From: Pseudomonadota bacterium
GTDB taxonomy: Bacteria; Myxococcota_A; UBA9160; SZUA-336
DNA length: 64,000 nucleotides
Reading direction: 5' to 3'
NCBI GenBank assembly: GCA_003247575.1
Contig: QJZC01000039.1
Coordinates: 1 to 64,000, forward strand
A program made the translations under genes and the position numbers. Each line of letters begins with the position of its first letter. Position 1 is the stretch's first letter. Under the pieces are notes generated by a model. It was not told where the DNA came from. It did no database searches and was given only the letters and a program-made list of their open reading frames with translations. Below, one piece after another: positions 25,401 to 34,441 of the stretch.

Positions 25401-28400
25401 ATGACGGACGCAGGCAAGACCAAACACCGCATTGATGCAAACTCTGACAGCAAGAGTGGCCAGTCACCCGTGAGCGAGAGAAACGACATCCGCCGACACC
25501 CAACGGGCGAGCAACATTCGCCCCAGTCCGCAACCGAGGAAGCGAGTCACCCCGATATTCTTGCAGCCAGTAGTGAAGGAGCTACCGGCACACTCGCAGC
25601 CGATGAGCCGACCTTGGTGGTCGGCATCGGAGCGTCCGCCGGTGGCCTCGCCGCACTCGAGCGTGTCTTCCGAGCCATGCCGCCGAATCTCGGCGCGGCC
25701 TACGTCGTGATCGTGCACCTGTCTCCGAACGCCAAGAGCATGATGGCCGAGCTCATCGGACATCACACCCAGATGCCTGTCCACACGGTCGAGAGCGGGA
25801 TGAAGATCAAACGCGATCACATCTACGTGATCCCACCCGACCACAATGTTCTCGTCCGCGCCGGTCGCCTGACCTTGGCCCTGCAGGATCGCTCCCCGGG
25901 ACACGGAGCGCTCTATCCAGTGGACATCTTCTTCGAGTCACTCGCGCTCGAGGTCCGGTCGAGAGCCGTCGCAATCATCTTGTCCGGAACTGGCAGCGAC
26001 GGCTCACGCGGAATACGCCACATTCGCGACCAAGGAGGCGTCGTCCTGATCCAGTCGCGCGAATCCGCGCAGTTCGACGGCATGCCGGCCAGCGCGCTCG
26101 CGACGGGCCTCTGGGATCTGGCCGCGTCGCCCGAGGAGTTGGCGAGCAAGGTCGCCCAGCTGGTCGCGCAGACCGCCCAAGCTCCAGGTGAGCCCGGAGT
26201 CGGCGACTCGCGCGCTTCGTCGTTGCTGGCGGAGCTTCGGAATGGCTCGGGACTGGACTTCGGGTACATCAAGCTGAACGTACTTGCGCGCCGCACGTGG
26301 CGTCGCATGATGCTGCTGGGAGTTCACGACTTCGACGAGTACCTGTCCCTGTTGAGCACTACACGCAGCGAGGTACTCGCGCTGCGCGACGATCTATTGA
26401 TCAACGTGACGGCATTCTTCCGCGACTCGTCAGCATTCCGCGTCCTGGCAACGGACGTACTTCCCCAGCTGCTGCTCTCGAAGCCTGCCGGAGAGGACCT
26501 ACGCGTCTGGGTACCGGCATGCGCCAGCGGCGAGGAAGCCTACTCGATCGCGATGGTGCTGCACGAGCTCGTGTCCGTCACGGGCGGAAGCCGCGACTTC
26601 CGCATCTTTGCTACCGACGTGGACGAGAACGCCCTCGAGAGAGCCCACCGGGGAATCTACACGGAGAGCTCGATTCGCGATCTCCCCACAGAGTACCGCC
26701 GACGTTTCGTCCAGCCACACGGTGAAGCGTTCAGCATCGACCCCGCACTGCGTGAGCGCCTGATCTTCTCGCGCCACAACGTGATGACCGCCCCACCTTT
26801 CACCCATATGGACTTGGTCAGCTGTCGGAACCTGTTGATCTATCTGACCAAGGAGGCGCACGAGAGCTTGGTTGCCGCTCTCCATTTCTCACTCGAGATG
26901 AAGGGTATCCTGCTCCTAGGGGCAGCAGAATCCGTTTCTCCGTACGAGAAGGACTTCAGCTGCGTAAACTCACCGGCGCGAATCTTCCGCAAGAAGACCG
27001 ACGGCCTACTGGCAGGAATGCGCAATCGCAACACCACCCGCATCGCCATCAACAGTGGGCTTTCGGCTCCGGGCAGGCGCACGGAATCCTCGCGCCATGA
27101 GCTCCAGTCCTTTCGGCGAGTCCTGGACGTGCTCTCGGATCGCGACGAGCGCCTGATCGCACTACTCGATGCGGAGGGCATGGTCGTCGAGTTGCTCGGT
27201 GAATCCGAGGGGATTCTCCGAGTCCCCCGCGGCCGCCCCACCAATGACATCTTGAAGCTCGTCAGCGATCGGCTCCGCACGCCTCTGGCGACTGCGCTAC
27301 GAAGAGTCGGTCAGGGTGAAGAACGCGTGCGCTATTCCGTCGAGTCGGAGAGCAGCCAGAGAGCGACGACGATCGACGTCGAGGCACTCCCCGCGACCGG
27401 GCAGCTGCCGCATCGCATCCTCTTGACCGTCCAGTTCGACGACCGCGGTACCTTTCCCGCTTCCGTTCAGTCCGAGCCGACCGATGCCCAGAAGGCACGA
27501 ATCCGCGCCATAGAGCTCGAGCTTCAGCGCACCCAGGAAAGCCTCCAGGCAACCATCGAACAGCTCCAAGCGGCCAACGAAGAGCAGCAGACCACGAACG
27601 AGGAGCTACTGTCCGCCAATCAGGAGCTACAGAGCACGAACGAGGAACTCCAATCGGTAAACGAGGAGCTCCACACGATCAACGTCGAATACCAACAGAA
27701 GAATCAAGAGCTCTCACTGATGGCCTCCGACCTGGAGAACCTGATCCGAAACATCGGAGTTGGATCGCTGTATCTGGACAGCGAGCATCGGATCCGAAAG
27801 TTCACACCGGCGATGCGGCGGGTGTTCAGCCTGGTCGAGCACGACATTGGGCGTCCCATCGAAGCCTTCGCTCACGCGCTCGCTACCGACCTCGCAGTCG
27901 GGCTCGAAGAGGTAGCGAGAGAACGCCTCCCGATCGAACGTGAAGTTCGAGACAAGACAGGCGCCTGGCTGCTGATGCGTACGGCGCCGTACACACTTCG
28001 GACAGGCGAGATCGACGGCGCGATCATCACCTTCGTCGAGATCACCAAGCTCAAGAATTCCGAGGAATCTGCGCAAATCATGAATGCGCAGCTCAGCCAA
28101 GCGAACCAACGACTCGGAGAGCAGAGCGAAGAGCTCGAAGAGCTCTTTTCGATCGTGGCGCACGACCTGAAGCGGCCCGTAATGGCACTCGACGGAAGCC
28201 TGAAGTTGATGCGCGAGGAGCTTCACAGCGCGTCTGGAGTCTCGGACGATGCAAGACGCTTCATGGACATGTCGATCCTCGAGTGCGAGCGGATGCGCAA
28301 TCTCTTGCTGGATCTGGCGAACATCTCTCGGATCAACCGACAAGAGCTCGCCCTCGAGACGTTCGACCTCCAACCCTGGCTCGCGCGCTTCCTGGAACGC

Positions 28401-29318
28401 TACACCCAGCAGATCACGCAGCGCAGCATCCTACTCAACGCTACCTGCGATCCAGTTTCCGTTCGAGCGCCACGAGCGGCACTCGAGCAATGCCTCGGGA
28501 ATCTCGTCGAGAACGCGATCCGCTACGGCAGCAGCAATCCATCTCCGCGAATCGACGTAAGCTGTCAGCTCCGGGGAGACGAGCTCTTCATCGCGGTCGT
28601 GGACAACGGTCCAGGAATTGCCCCCGAGCACCACGAGCGCGTATTCGAGCTGTTCCGTCGGCTCGCTCCGGACAAGTCCGACGGGTCAGGCGTCGGCTTG
28701 GTCGCCGTGCGCCGTCTCGTCGCACGCGCGAAGGGTAAGGTCGCGCTCGAATCCGAGCCCGGCAGGGGCGCCCGCTTCCAGATCCAGATTCCCATCGAGC
28801 TCGAAGAAACTCCGGTACCGAGGATTCTGCTCGTCGAAGACGACAGCCTCGACGCCAAGTCCATCTTGCACTGCCTGCGCGGCATTCGCACACAACACGA
28901 GTGGGTTTGCGACCTAGCAAACGCCGCCCTCCTCTTGGAGCAGCGACGCTTCGACATCGTCATTCTCGACCTCTCTCTGCCCGACGGACACGGCCTTCGC
29001 ATCATTCCGAAGCTCCAGCAGGCAAATGGTGACCGCATTCCATGCATCATCGTCTCGGGTCACGGAGCCGGCCTGTCTCAGGAGTTCGAGGTTCACTTCG
29101 CAAGATTCATCGACAAGAACGATCTATCTCCCCATTCCTTACAGGATGCGCTAGAGGATTTACTTCCGCACTTGAGAAACTCACTTTCCGCAACCGGTGC
29201 CGATATCCATGTAGTCTCCCCTCCGGCGGAAGACTCGCTCGAGATGAGCGAGGAGTCCGCGCCAAATGCGATCGATGCTTCTCAGCACGAGGAGGAGACC
29301 AAACTTGGGAACTCATAA
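25401..29318 (+). CDS. CheB-CheR-PAS-histidine kinase-receiver hybrid sensor
   Basis: About 1305 residues. Order: disordered N-terminus (1-68); CheB methylesterase (70-255) with GIGASAGGLAAL, HLSPN and SGTGSDGSRG giving the Ser-His-Asp triad; CheR methyltransferase (270-530) with NVTAFFRD and ACASGEEAYSIAM; a coiled coil of heptads rich in NEELxS (about 700-773); PAS (773-893); HisKA with FSIVAHDLKRPVMALDG (phospho-acceptor His); HATPase with NLVENAIRYG, VDNGPGI, GSGVGL; C-terminal receiver with phospho-acceptor Asp in VILDLSLPDG. Such fusions sense membrane or cytoplasmic cues and phosphorylate small receivers. ATG at 25401 is preferred; TTG at 25335 is in frame but unsupported. Two single receivers follow directly. 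Confidence 0.92.
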   Translation: MTDAGKTKHRIDANSDSKSGQSPVSERNDIRRHPTGEQHSPQSATEEASHPDILAASSEGATGTLAADEPTLVVGIGASAGGLAALERVFRAMPPNLGAAYVVIVHLSPNAKSMMAELIGHHTQMPVHTVESGMKIKRDHIYVIPPDHNVLVRAGRLTLALQDRSPGHGALYPVDIFFESLALEVRSRAVAIILSGTGSDGSRGIRHIRDQGGVVLIQSRESAQFDGMPASALATGLWDLAASPEELASKVAQLVAQTAQAPGEPGVGDSRASSLLAELRNGSGLDFGYIKLNVLARRTWRRMMLLGVHDFDEYLSLLSTTRSEVLALRDDLLINVTAFFRDSSAFRVLATDVLPQLLLSKPAGEDLRVWVPACASGEEAYSIAMVLHELVSVTGGSRDFRIFATDVDENALERAHRGIYTESSIRDLPTEYRRRFVQPHGEAFSIDPALRERLIFSRHNVMTAPPFTHMDLVSCRNLLIYLTKEAHESLVAALHFSLEMKGILLLGAAESVSPYEKDFSCVNSPARIFRKKTDGLLAGMRNRNTTRIAINSGLSAPGRRTESSRHELQSFRRVLDVLSDRDERLIALLDAEGMVVELLGESEGILRVPRGRPTNDILKLVSDRLRTPLATALRRVGQGEERVRYSVESESSQRATTIDVEALPATGQLPHRILLTVQFDDRGTFPASVQSEPTDAQKARIRAIELELQRTQESLQATIEQLQAANEEQQTTNEELLSANQELQSTNEELQSVNEELHTINVEYQQKNQELSLMASDLENLIRNIGVGSLYLDSEHRIRKFTPAMRRVFSLVEHDIGRPIEAFAHALATDLAVGLEEVARERLPIEREVRDKTGAWLLMRTAPYTLRTGEIDGAIITFVEITKLKNSEESAQIMNAQLSQANQRLGEQSEELEELFSIVAHDLKRPVMALDGSLKLMREELHSASGVSDDARRFMDMSILECERMRNLLLDLANISRINRQELALETFDLQPWLARFLERYTQQITQRSILLNATCDPVSVRAPRAALEQCLGNLVENAIRYGSSNPSPRIDVSCQLRGDELFIAVVDNGPGIAPEHHERVFELFRRLAPDKSDGSGVGLVAVRRLVARAKGKVALESEPGRGARFQIQIPIELEETPVPRILLVEDDSLDAKSILHCLRGIRTQHEWVCDLANAALLLEQRRFDIVILDLSLPDGHGLRIIPKLQQANGDRIPCIIVSGHGAGLSQEFEVHFARFIDKNDLSPHSLQDALEDLLPHLRNSLSATGADIHVVSPPAEDSLEMSEESAPNAIDASQHEEETKLGNS

Positions 29319-29865
29319 CGATCAACTAGAGCTGATGCTCATCGATGACGATGATAGCTACGTTCTGCTCGTCGACCGCGCTCTTGCCGGAGACCCGTTA
29401 CTCCAAGGGCGCTACGTAATCGAACGACTCCAGGACGGTGACGAGGCACTGGCTGCCCTGCTGCGCCGGAGCCGCAGCCCCTATCCGAAGCGCCGCCTTC
29501 CGGACCTTCTACTGCTCGACCATCGCATGCCCCGTATGGATGGGGCCGACCTTCTGAGAGCGATTCGCGCACACAACGAACTTCGCGGAGTCCCAGTGTG
29601 CATGATGAGCACCGCAGCGGATCCTGCCCACATTGCAGAGTGCTATGCGCTCGGAGCAACCTTCTGCGTCAGGAAGCCGCTCAAGTTCGAAGACTTACAA
29701 CAGAAGCTCCGGGCGGTCTGTCACTTTGCGCTCGACGTGATGGAGCTGCCAGAACATATCGCCAGGCGCATGGAGGACGGAGAAGCAGAGCTCGAGTCCG
29801 TAAAGAAGCGCCGCCACGATATCGAGATGAACATTCCGGAGAGACCTACGATCGCAGAAGAGTAG
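29305..29865 (+). CDS. Single-domain response regulator (CheY-like)
   Basis: 186 residues: receiver domain (about 8-145) with acidic pocket LMLIDDDDSYVLL, phospho-acceptor Asp in LLLLDHRMPRMDG, Ser/Thr switch in CMMSTAADP and Lys in CVRKPLKF, then a charged helical tail (about 150-186). There is no DNA-binding domain, so it probably relays phosphate or controls a partner protein. TTG at 29305 has GGAGGAG about 8 nt upstream and begins 14 bases before the stop of the hybrid sensor, so translation is probably coupled. Most likely partner is that sensor. Confidence 0.87.
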   Translation: MGTHNDQLELMLIDDDDSYVLLVDRALAGDPLLQGRYVIERLQDGDEALAALLRRSRSPYPKRRLPDLLLLDHRMPRMDGADLLRAIRAHNELRGVPVCMMSTAADPAHIAECYALGATFCVRKPLKFEDLQQKLRAVCHFALDVMELPEHIARRMEDGEAELESVKKRRHDIEMNIPERPTIAEE

Positions 29866-29933
29866 GCACGAGAGGCTCCGGAAGCCACACGCCACATGAA
29901 TCGAGCGGACTCGAGCCGAGTCGAAAGGACGAG

Positions 29934-30359
29934 ATGCAGCCGCTCCCAGTCCAAATACTGTTGATCGAAGACGACGAGGTCGACATCAAGGCCATCCAAC
30001 GAAGCTTTCAACAGGCTAGGATTTCGAACCGAATCACCGTCGCCCGCGATGGCGTGGAAGCACTCTCAGTGCTACGAAGGACCTCTGAGGAGCAGATCGA
30101 ACGCCCATTCCTGGTCCTGCTCGACATCGACCTACCCAACATGAATGGGCGAGAGTTCCTCGAAGCCGTCCGCTCGGACCCGAGTCTGTCGAGCCTCGTA
30201 GTCTTCGTACTGACCAGTAGCCTGGACGAGGAGGATCGAGTCGCGGCCTACAAGCATCACATCGCGGGATATGTGTCCAAATCGACGGCAGGGCCTGACT
30301 TCTTGGATCTGACTCAATTGCTGGGCGCGTACTGGAAACTCGTCGAACTACCGAGCTGA
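29934..30359 (+). CDS. Rcp1-like response regulator
   Basis: 141 residues, one receiver domain with ILLIEDDEVDIKAIQRSF, phospho-acceptor in VLLDIDLPNMNGREFL, VFVLTSSLDEED and GYVSKST. The long VD(I/V)KAIQR helix and NMNG are usual in Rcp1-type regulators that partner phytochrome-like kinases. ATG at 29934 has AAAGGA upstream and lies 68 bp after the preceding receiver gene. Output is probably protein-protein contact within this signalling island. Confidence 0.88.
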   Translation: MQPLPVQILLIEDDEVDIKAIQRSFQQARISNRITVARDGVEALSVLRRTSEEQIERPFLVLLDIDLPNMNGREFLEAVRSDPSLSSLVVFVLTSSLDEEDRVAAYKHHIAGYVSKSTAGPDFLDLTQLLGAYWKLVELPS

Positions 30360-30420
30360 CCATGGATCCAGTAGTACGAGCTGCACGCGAATGCTGTGAT
30401 ACAGCGGCGCGCAATGCCGC

Positions 30421-32034
30421 TCATTTCGGACTCACTACACTCGACTCGGATCCGCGCGCGAGAATCTCGTCGATCGCCCCCAGCAGGGTGGCGCGCGTGA
30501 GCGGCTTCCCGAGAACCGGAACATCTACATCACCGAGCGACGCTTGAGAGTCCTCGGTAAAGGCACCTCCCGTCAGGAAGATACAGCGGTCGATCAAGCC
30601 CGAATCGATCTCCAGAGCCCGACGATAGAAGCCCATCCCATCCATTTCGGGCATCATCAGATCGCACAGCACGACATCGAACGGTGGACCCGCAGCAAGC
30701 AGCTCGAGCCCTTCCGCGCCGCTCGCAGCTTCCTCCACCACGTGTTCGCGATCCATCAGGCGTCGAATCGCGCGCCGAGGGGCGTCCATGTCGTCGATCA
30801 ACAGAACGCGCGCAGAACGTCGCACGCGCCGGGACGCTCGCGGTAGAACGGCTGTCGAGATCCCGCCCCCACGTCTCGTGGATCGCGGCGAGATCGGAAG
30901 CTTGACGCGAAAGCACGAGCCTTGACCCTCTTCGCTCTCGACTTCGAGGCGGCCATCCCAGCTTGCCACCAGCTCAGCGCAGATCGATAGTCCGAGCCCG
31001 CTCCCCCGCCCAAGCGGCTTCGAGCTGAAGAAGGGCTCGAACACTCGATCGATGTCCGCCTTGGGAATCCCACAGCCGGTATCGGAGACCTCGAGCATCA
31101 CCCATGGCGGATCGAAGCGTGTCGCGACTCGAATCCGACGCTCGCTCGTCGAGCCCTCGTCGACTGCATCTGCTGCGTTCAGAAGCAGGTTGATCAGAAC
31201 CTGACTGAGCTTGGATTCATCCGCATGCACGGAGGGAACGTCGGAGAGCTCGAACGAAAGCTCCGCGCGCAGCCTCAGGCGTCGATCCAAGAGCCTCAGC
31301 GTGCTCCGCACGGCGTCGTTGAGGTCGAGTGCACCTGTGTTCTTTGCTTCTCTCTGTGCAAAGATCCGCAGGTCGCCAGCCAGAGCATTCATTCGCGACA
31401 TCGCAGAGATGTCTTGCTCGAGTAGCTCGATCAGCTCCGACAACACAGGCCGTGGGTCGACATGCGATGCGTTGCGAAGTACATCGAGTCGAGCGCGTAG
31501 GTCCTCGAGACTCGACAGCACGACCGTCGCCATGTTGTTCACTTCGTGGACCACACCTCCCGCAACTCGCCCCAGAGAGATCTGGCGTTGGGCTGACTCG
31601 ATTCGGCGTTGAAGCTCGCTTGCTCGATGCCGCGAGATCGCGTGATTGAGCGACCTTACGAGAGTCGCATCGTTGAGCTCGGACTTGAAGATATAGTCCT
31701 GAATACCAGTCGCCAGGCACAGCTTGGCCAGCTCCTCATCCTCGACACCCGTCAACGCCACGATCGGGATGTGCGCGGCAAAGCGAGCGATCTCGCGGAG
31801 TGTATCTGCCTGCTCCCCATCCGGAAGACTCAAGTCCAACAAGACCGCGTCGTACCGCTCTTGAACGAGACGCATTCGGGTGCTAGCCAGGGTCGTGACG
31901 TGGTCGAGCGAGAATGCACTCTGCGGACCGAGGAGATGCTCGATCAACCGTGCGTCACCAGGGTTGTCCTCCACCATGAGTACGCGGTGCTGCACGTGTC
32001 GCGCGGCTTCGCTGGATCCGCTGGGCACATTCAT
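30421..32034 (-). CDS. REC-histidine kinase-REC hybrid
   Basis: 537 residues. N-terminal receiver (MVEDNPGDARLIEHLL, AVLLDLSLPDG), then a dimerisation/phosphotransfer helix with LGRVAGGVVHEVNNMATVV (His-Glu-x-Asn-Asn, NtrB-like), ATPase domain with LLNAADAVDEG, VSDTGCGIPKAD and GRGSGLGLSIC, and a second receiver with LLIDDMDAPRRAIRRLM and VVLCDLMMPEMDGMGF. A receiver at both ends suggests that it takes phosphate from one kinase and can pass or drain it to another. The frame extends to TTG 32070, but ATG 32034 has GGAGGA about 6 nt upstream. It converges on the Rcp1-like regulator gene. Confidence 0.9.
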   Translation of the reverse strand: MNVPSGSSEAARHVQHRVLMVEDNPGDARLIEHLLGPQSAFSLDHVTTLASTRMRLVQERYDAVLLDLSLPDGEQADTLREIARFAAHIPIVALTGVEDEELAKLCLATGIQDYIFKSELNDATLVRSLNHAISRHRASELQRRIESAQRQISLGRVAGGVVHEVNNMATVVLSSLEDLRARLDVLRNASHVDPRPVLSELIELLEQDISAMSRMNALAGDLRIFAQREAKNTGALDLNDAVRSTLRLLDRRLRLRAELSFELSDVPSVHADESKLSQVLINLLLNAADAVDEGSTSERRIRVATRFDPPWVMLEVSDTGCGIPKADIDRVFEPFFSSKPLGRGSGLGLSICAELVASWDGRLEVESEEGQGSCFRVKLPISPRSTRRGGGISTAVLPRASRRVRRSARVLLIDDMDAPRRAIRRLMDREHVVEEAASGAEGLELLAAGPPFDVVLCDLMMPEMDGMGFYRRALEIDSGLIDRCIFLTGGAFTEDSQASLGDVDVPVLGKPLTRATLLGAIDEILARGSESSVVSPK

Positions 32035-32517
32035 TGCCGTTCCTCCGCCCACCAAATGGCTTGACTCCAACCGACCCGGACGTCTTCACGTCCGCGCTCA
32101 CGAAGAAACAGTGAGGGAATTCATGGGAAATCCGCTACAGAACAGCCGCGAGATCGACACGCACCTCCGATCAGCGACCACTGATCGCAGATCACGGTCA
32201 TTCACCCCAGTGCAAGCAACACAACCCGAAGCCTTCCCATCATACACACGAATTTGTTCAGAACGTACGACAAAGGCGCAGGATCTTCAGAGCCTCGAGA
32301 GTCCCGGCGAGCTACGATAAGCTTCGTGGTCACACTATAGCGAATATCGTAGTCAACCGACGCAAATGCTCCAGATCGCTCCTTCTCTACTTCTGAGCCT
32401 CCCCAAGCGTGCAGCGCCTGCATCGCCCCACACCAGCCCGATACCAGCACGTCCGCCGATACCGAGCGCGTGCGTGTCTGCGGTGGCACGACTTCGAAGA
32501 GGAAAGGAAAGCAAGGA
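32035..32517. promoter_or_regulatory. Divergent region between two kinase genes
   Basis: 483 bp separating the REC-kinase-REC gene (minus) from the short kinase gene (plus). It should contain both promoters. It is visibly less GC-rich at about 32220-32360 than the surroundings. No gene or strong terminator is seen. Confidence 0.4.
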
Positions 32518-33297
32518 ATGAATCAGCCGAGCCCGTCCGAGACGCACGGCTCGAGCGACTCCGAGGCAGCCGAGACATCGACCTTTGGTGAGCTTTGCGA
32601 GAGCTCCACCCTGCGGCAGGATCGAGCCGCCTTCGAGGCACTGATGGGTCAGATTTCACACGCCCTACAGGAGCCTGTCCGGGCAATCTGTAGCTTCAGC
32701 CGCCTCATCAAGCCCGAGGATCTTACCGGGGCGGACGCACACGTACGTGAGTACCTCGATTTCATTTCACGAGGAGCACGACAGATCGAGTTCTCCATGC
32801 AGGGATGGGTCCGTTTGGCTCACGTCGTCACGCGTGCTCAGCCCGCAGTGCCGGTCGACCTGAGGAGCTGCCTCGACACCGCGGTCGCGTTGCTGCGAAA
32901 GAGCATCAATGAAACCAACGTCACTTTCGCGATTGGACCTCTTCCCAGCGTCCTCGCCCCGCCGAACCACGTGGTCGCTCTGTTCCGCGAAATCTCGGTG
33001 AACTCGATCGCCTCGGCGCACGTCGAGCCCCTGTCGATCTCGGTCACGGCAGAGACTCAGGGCGGCCGTGTTCGCGTCACGATCAGCGACAACGGACGTG
33101 GGTTCGAACCGGGGAAGCTTCGTCGCTTCGACCAAATCTTTCCGCGAGAGGAGTCGGATCACCTGGGATTCGGGCTCGCGGTTTGTCATCAGATCGTGAC
33201 TCGAACCAACGGGACCCTAGACATCGATTCCAAGCCTGACTACGGCACGACGATTCGATTCGATCTTCCCGCCGCTTCGTCCACAGGGCGTGCGTAG
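32518..33297 (+). CDS. Short soluble histidine kinase
   Basis: 259 residues with no membrane segment. HisKA: FEALMGQISHALQEPVRAICSFSRLI, close to the phytochrome-kinase type (HxLxEPxR). HATPase: N-box FREISVNSIAS, G1 ISDNGRGF, and LGFGLAVCHQIVTRTNGTLDI. There is no recognisable sensor domain in its first ~45 residues, so the input must come from a partner or it acts as an orphan kinase. ATG at 32518 is preceded by AAGGA. Its position beside two single receivers and two hybrid kinases suggests one phosphorelay. Confidence 0.85.
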   Translation: MNQPSPSETHGSSDSEAAETSTFGELCESSTLRQDRAAFEALMGQISHALQEPVRAICSFSRLIKPEDLTGADAHVREYLDFISRGARQIEFSMQGWVRLAHVVTRAQPAVPVDLRSCLDTAVALLRKSINETNVTFAIGPLPSVLAPPNHVVALFREISVNSIASAHVEPLSISVTAETQGGRVRVTISDNGRGFEPGKLRRFDQIFPREESDHLGFGLAVCHQIVTRTNGTLDIDSKPDYGTTIRFDLPAASSTGRA

Positions 33298-33358
33298 AGC
33301 TTCAGCCTCGAAAACGATCTCCTTCGATCTTCCAGACACACCGCTGAATCGCAACATC

Positions 33359-34441
33359 CTACGACGTGAAGCTTGAATCGGATCTGCGGCACTCGGTCTC
33401 ACTCACAACGCTCAGCGGCGCAAGCTGGACTCGAGCCCGTTCGGGGTCTTCCCACTCGAGGTTTCGGAGGAATTGGTAGGTCGCAGCCTCCCACGTATGC
33501 TTCAAGGCCTCGCGACGACACATGTCTGGATCGAGTGACAGAGCGCTCAGGACGGCCTTTCTTAGGTCCTCGTCGACGACGCCCGTAACCCCGGGGCGCA
33601 CCACGTCCACGGGTCCTGTCACGGGGAACGCCGCGACCGGAAGGCCACACGCCATGGCCTCGATTAGAACCAGCCCAAACGTATCGGTTCGGCTCGGAAA
33701 TACGCACACGTCACAAGCCGCGACATGGCGCGCAAGGTCTTCCCCTTGCTTGAACCCGGTAAACCTGACGTTCGGATACTTCGACTCCAGACGCTGTCGG
33801 TCGGGGCCATCTCCGATCACGACCTTGGATCCGGCAAGATCCAGATCGAGAAATGCATCCAAGTTCTTCTCCACCGAGACTCGCCCGAAATAGACCGCGA
33901 TGGGCCGCGGTAGTGCCCATACATCGTGTCCGTACGGCCGGAAGAGAGCCACATCCACTCCCCTTCCCCAACGCACGAGCCGCGCGAAGCCGCGACCTTC
34001 GAGGTTTCGCTGGAGGCTCGGCGTGGCGACGAAGGTCCGTGCCGCAGCAGCGTGAAAACGTCTCAGGTAGGCGTAGGTCAGCCGCAGGCTGATCGGGAAC
34101 CGGGCCCGCAGATACTCAGGGAACTGCGTATGGTACGACGTGGTGAATCGTTGCCCGCGATCGATGCAAAGCCGGCGTGCAGCATGTCCCAAGGGTCCTT
34201 CCGTTGCGATGTGCACGGCATCCGGCGCTCGATTCCAGATGATCGTTTCGAGCTTTCTGCGCGGTCGCCAGGCGAGGCGGATATCAGGATAGGTAGGACA
34301 TGGTAGGGTCCGAAACTTACCTGGGTGTGCAACACACACCTCTACTCCGACTCGTGCGCTGGTCTCGATCGTGGTTCGGAGCGTGCGCACGACACCGTTC
34401 GTCTGCGGGAGCCACGCATCAGAAACGAGCACTACCCTCAT
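33359..34441 (-). CDS. GT4-family glycosyltransferase
   Basis: 360-residue GT-B fold enzyme. N-terminal: VSDAWLPQTNGVVRTLRTT, with ATEGPLGHAARRLC and TTSYHTQFPEY; C-terminal: VYFGRVSVEKNLDAFL, VIGDGPDRQRLE and the EX7E element DTFGLVLIEAMACGLPVAA. The pattern is that of the MgtA/PimB-like glycosyltransferases that add a sugar to a lipid such as diacylglycerol or a phosphoinositide. It overlaps the upstream phosphoesterase gene by 4 bases (ATGA), so the two are co-translated; this pair is common in proteobacteria and suggests glycolipid synthesis. Acceptor and donor are not decided. Confidence 0.88.
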   Translation of the reverse strand: MRVVLVSDAWLPQTNGVVRTLRTTIETSARVGVEVCVAHPGKFRTLPCPTYPDIRLAWRPRRKLETIIWNRAPDAVHIATEGPLGHAARRLCIDRGQRFTTSYHTQFPEYLRARFPISLRLTYAYLRRFHAAAARTFVATPSLQRNLEGRGFARLVRWGRGVDVALFRPYGHDVWALPRPIAVYFGRVSVEKNLDAFLDLDLAGSKVVIGDGPDRQRLESKYPNVRFTGFKQGEDLARHVAACDVCVFPSRTDTFGLVLIEAMACGLPVAAFPVTGPVDVVRPGVTGVVDEDLRKAVLSALSLDPDMCRREALKHTWEAATYQFLRNLEWEDPERARVQLAPLSVVSETECRRSDSSFTS

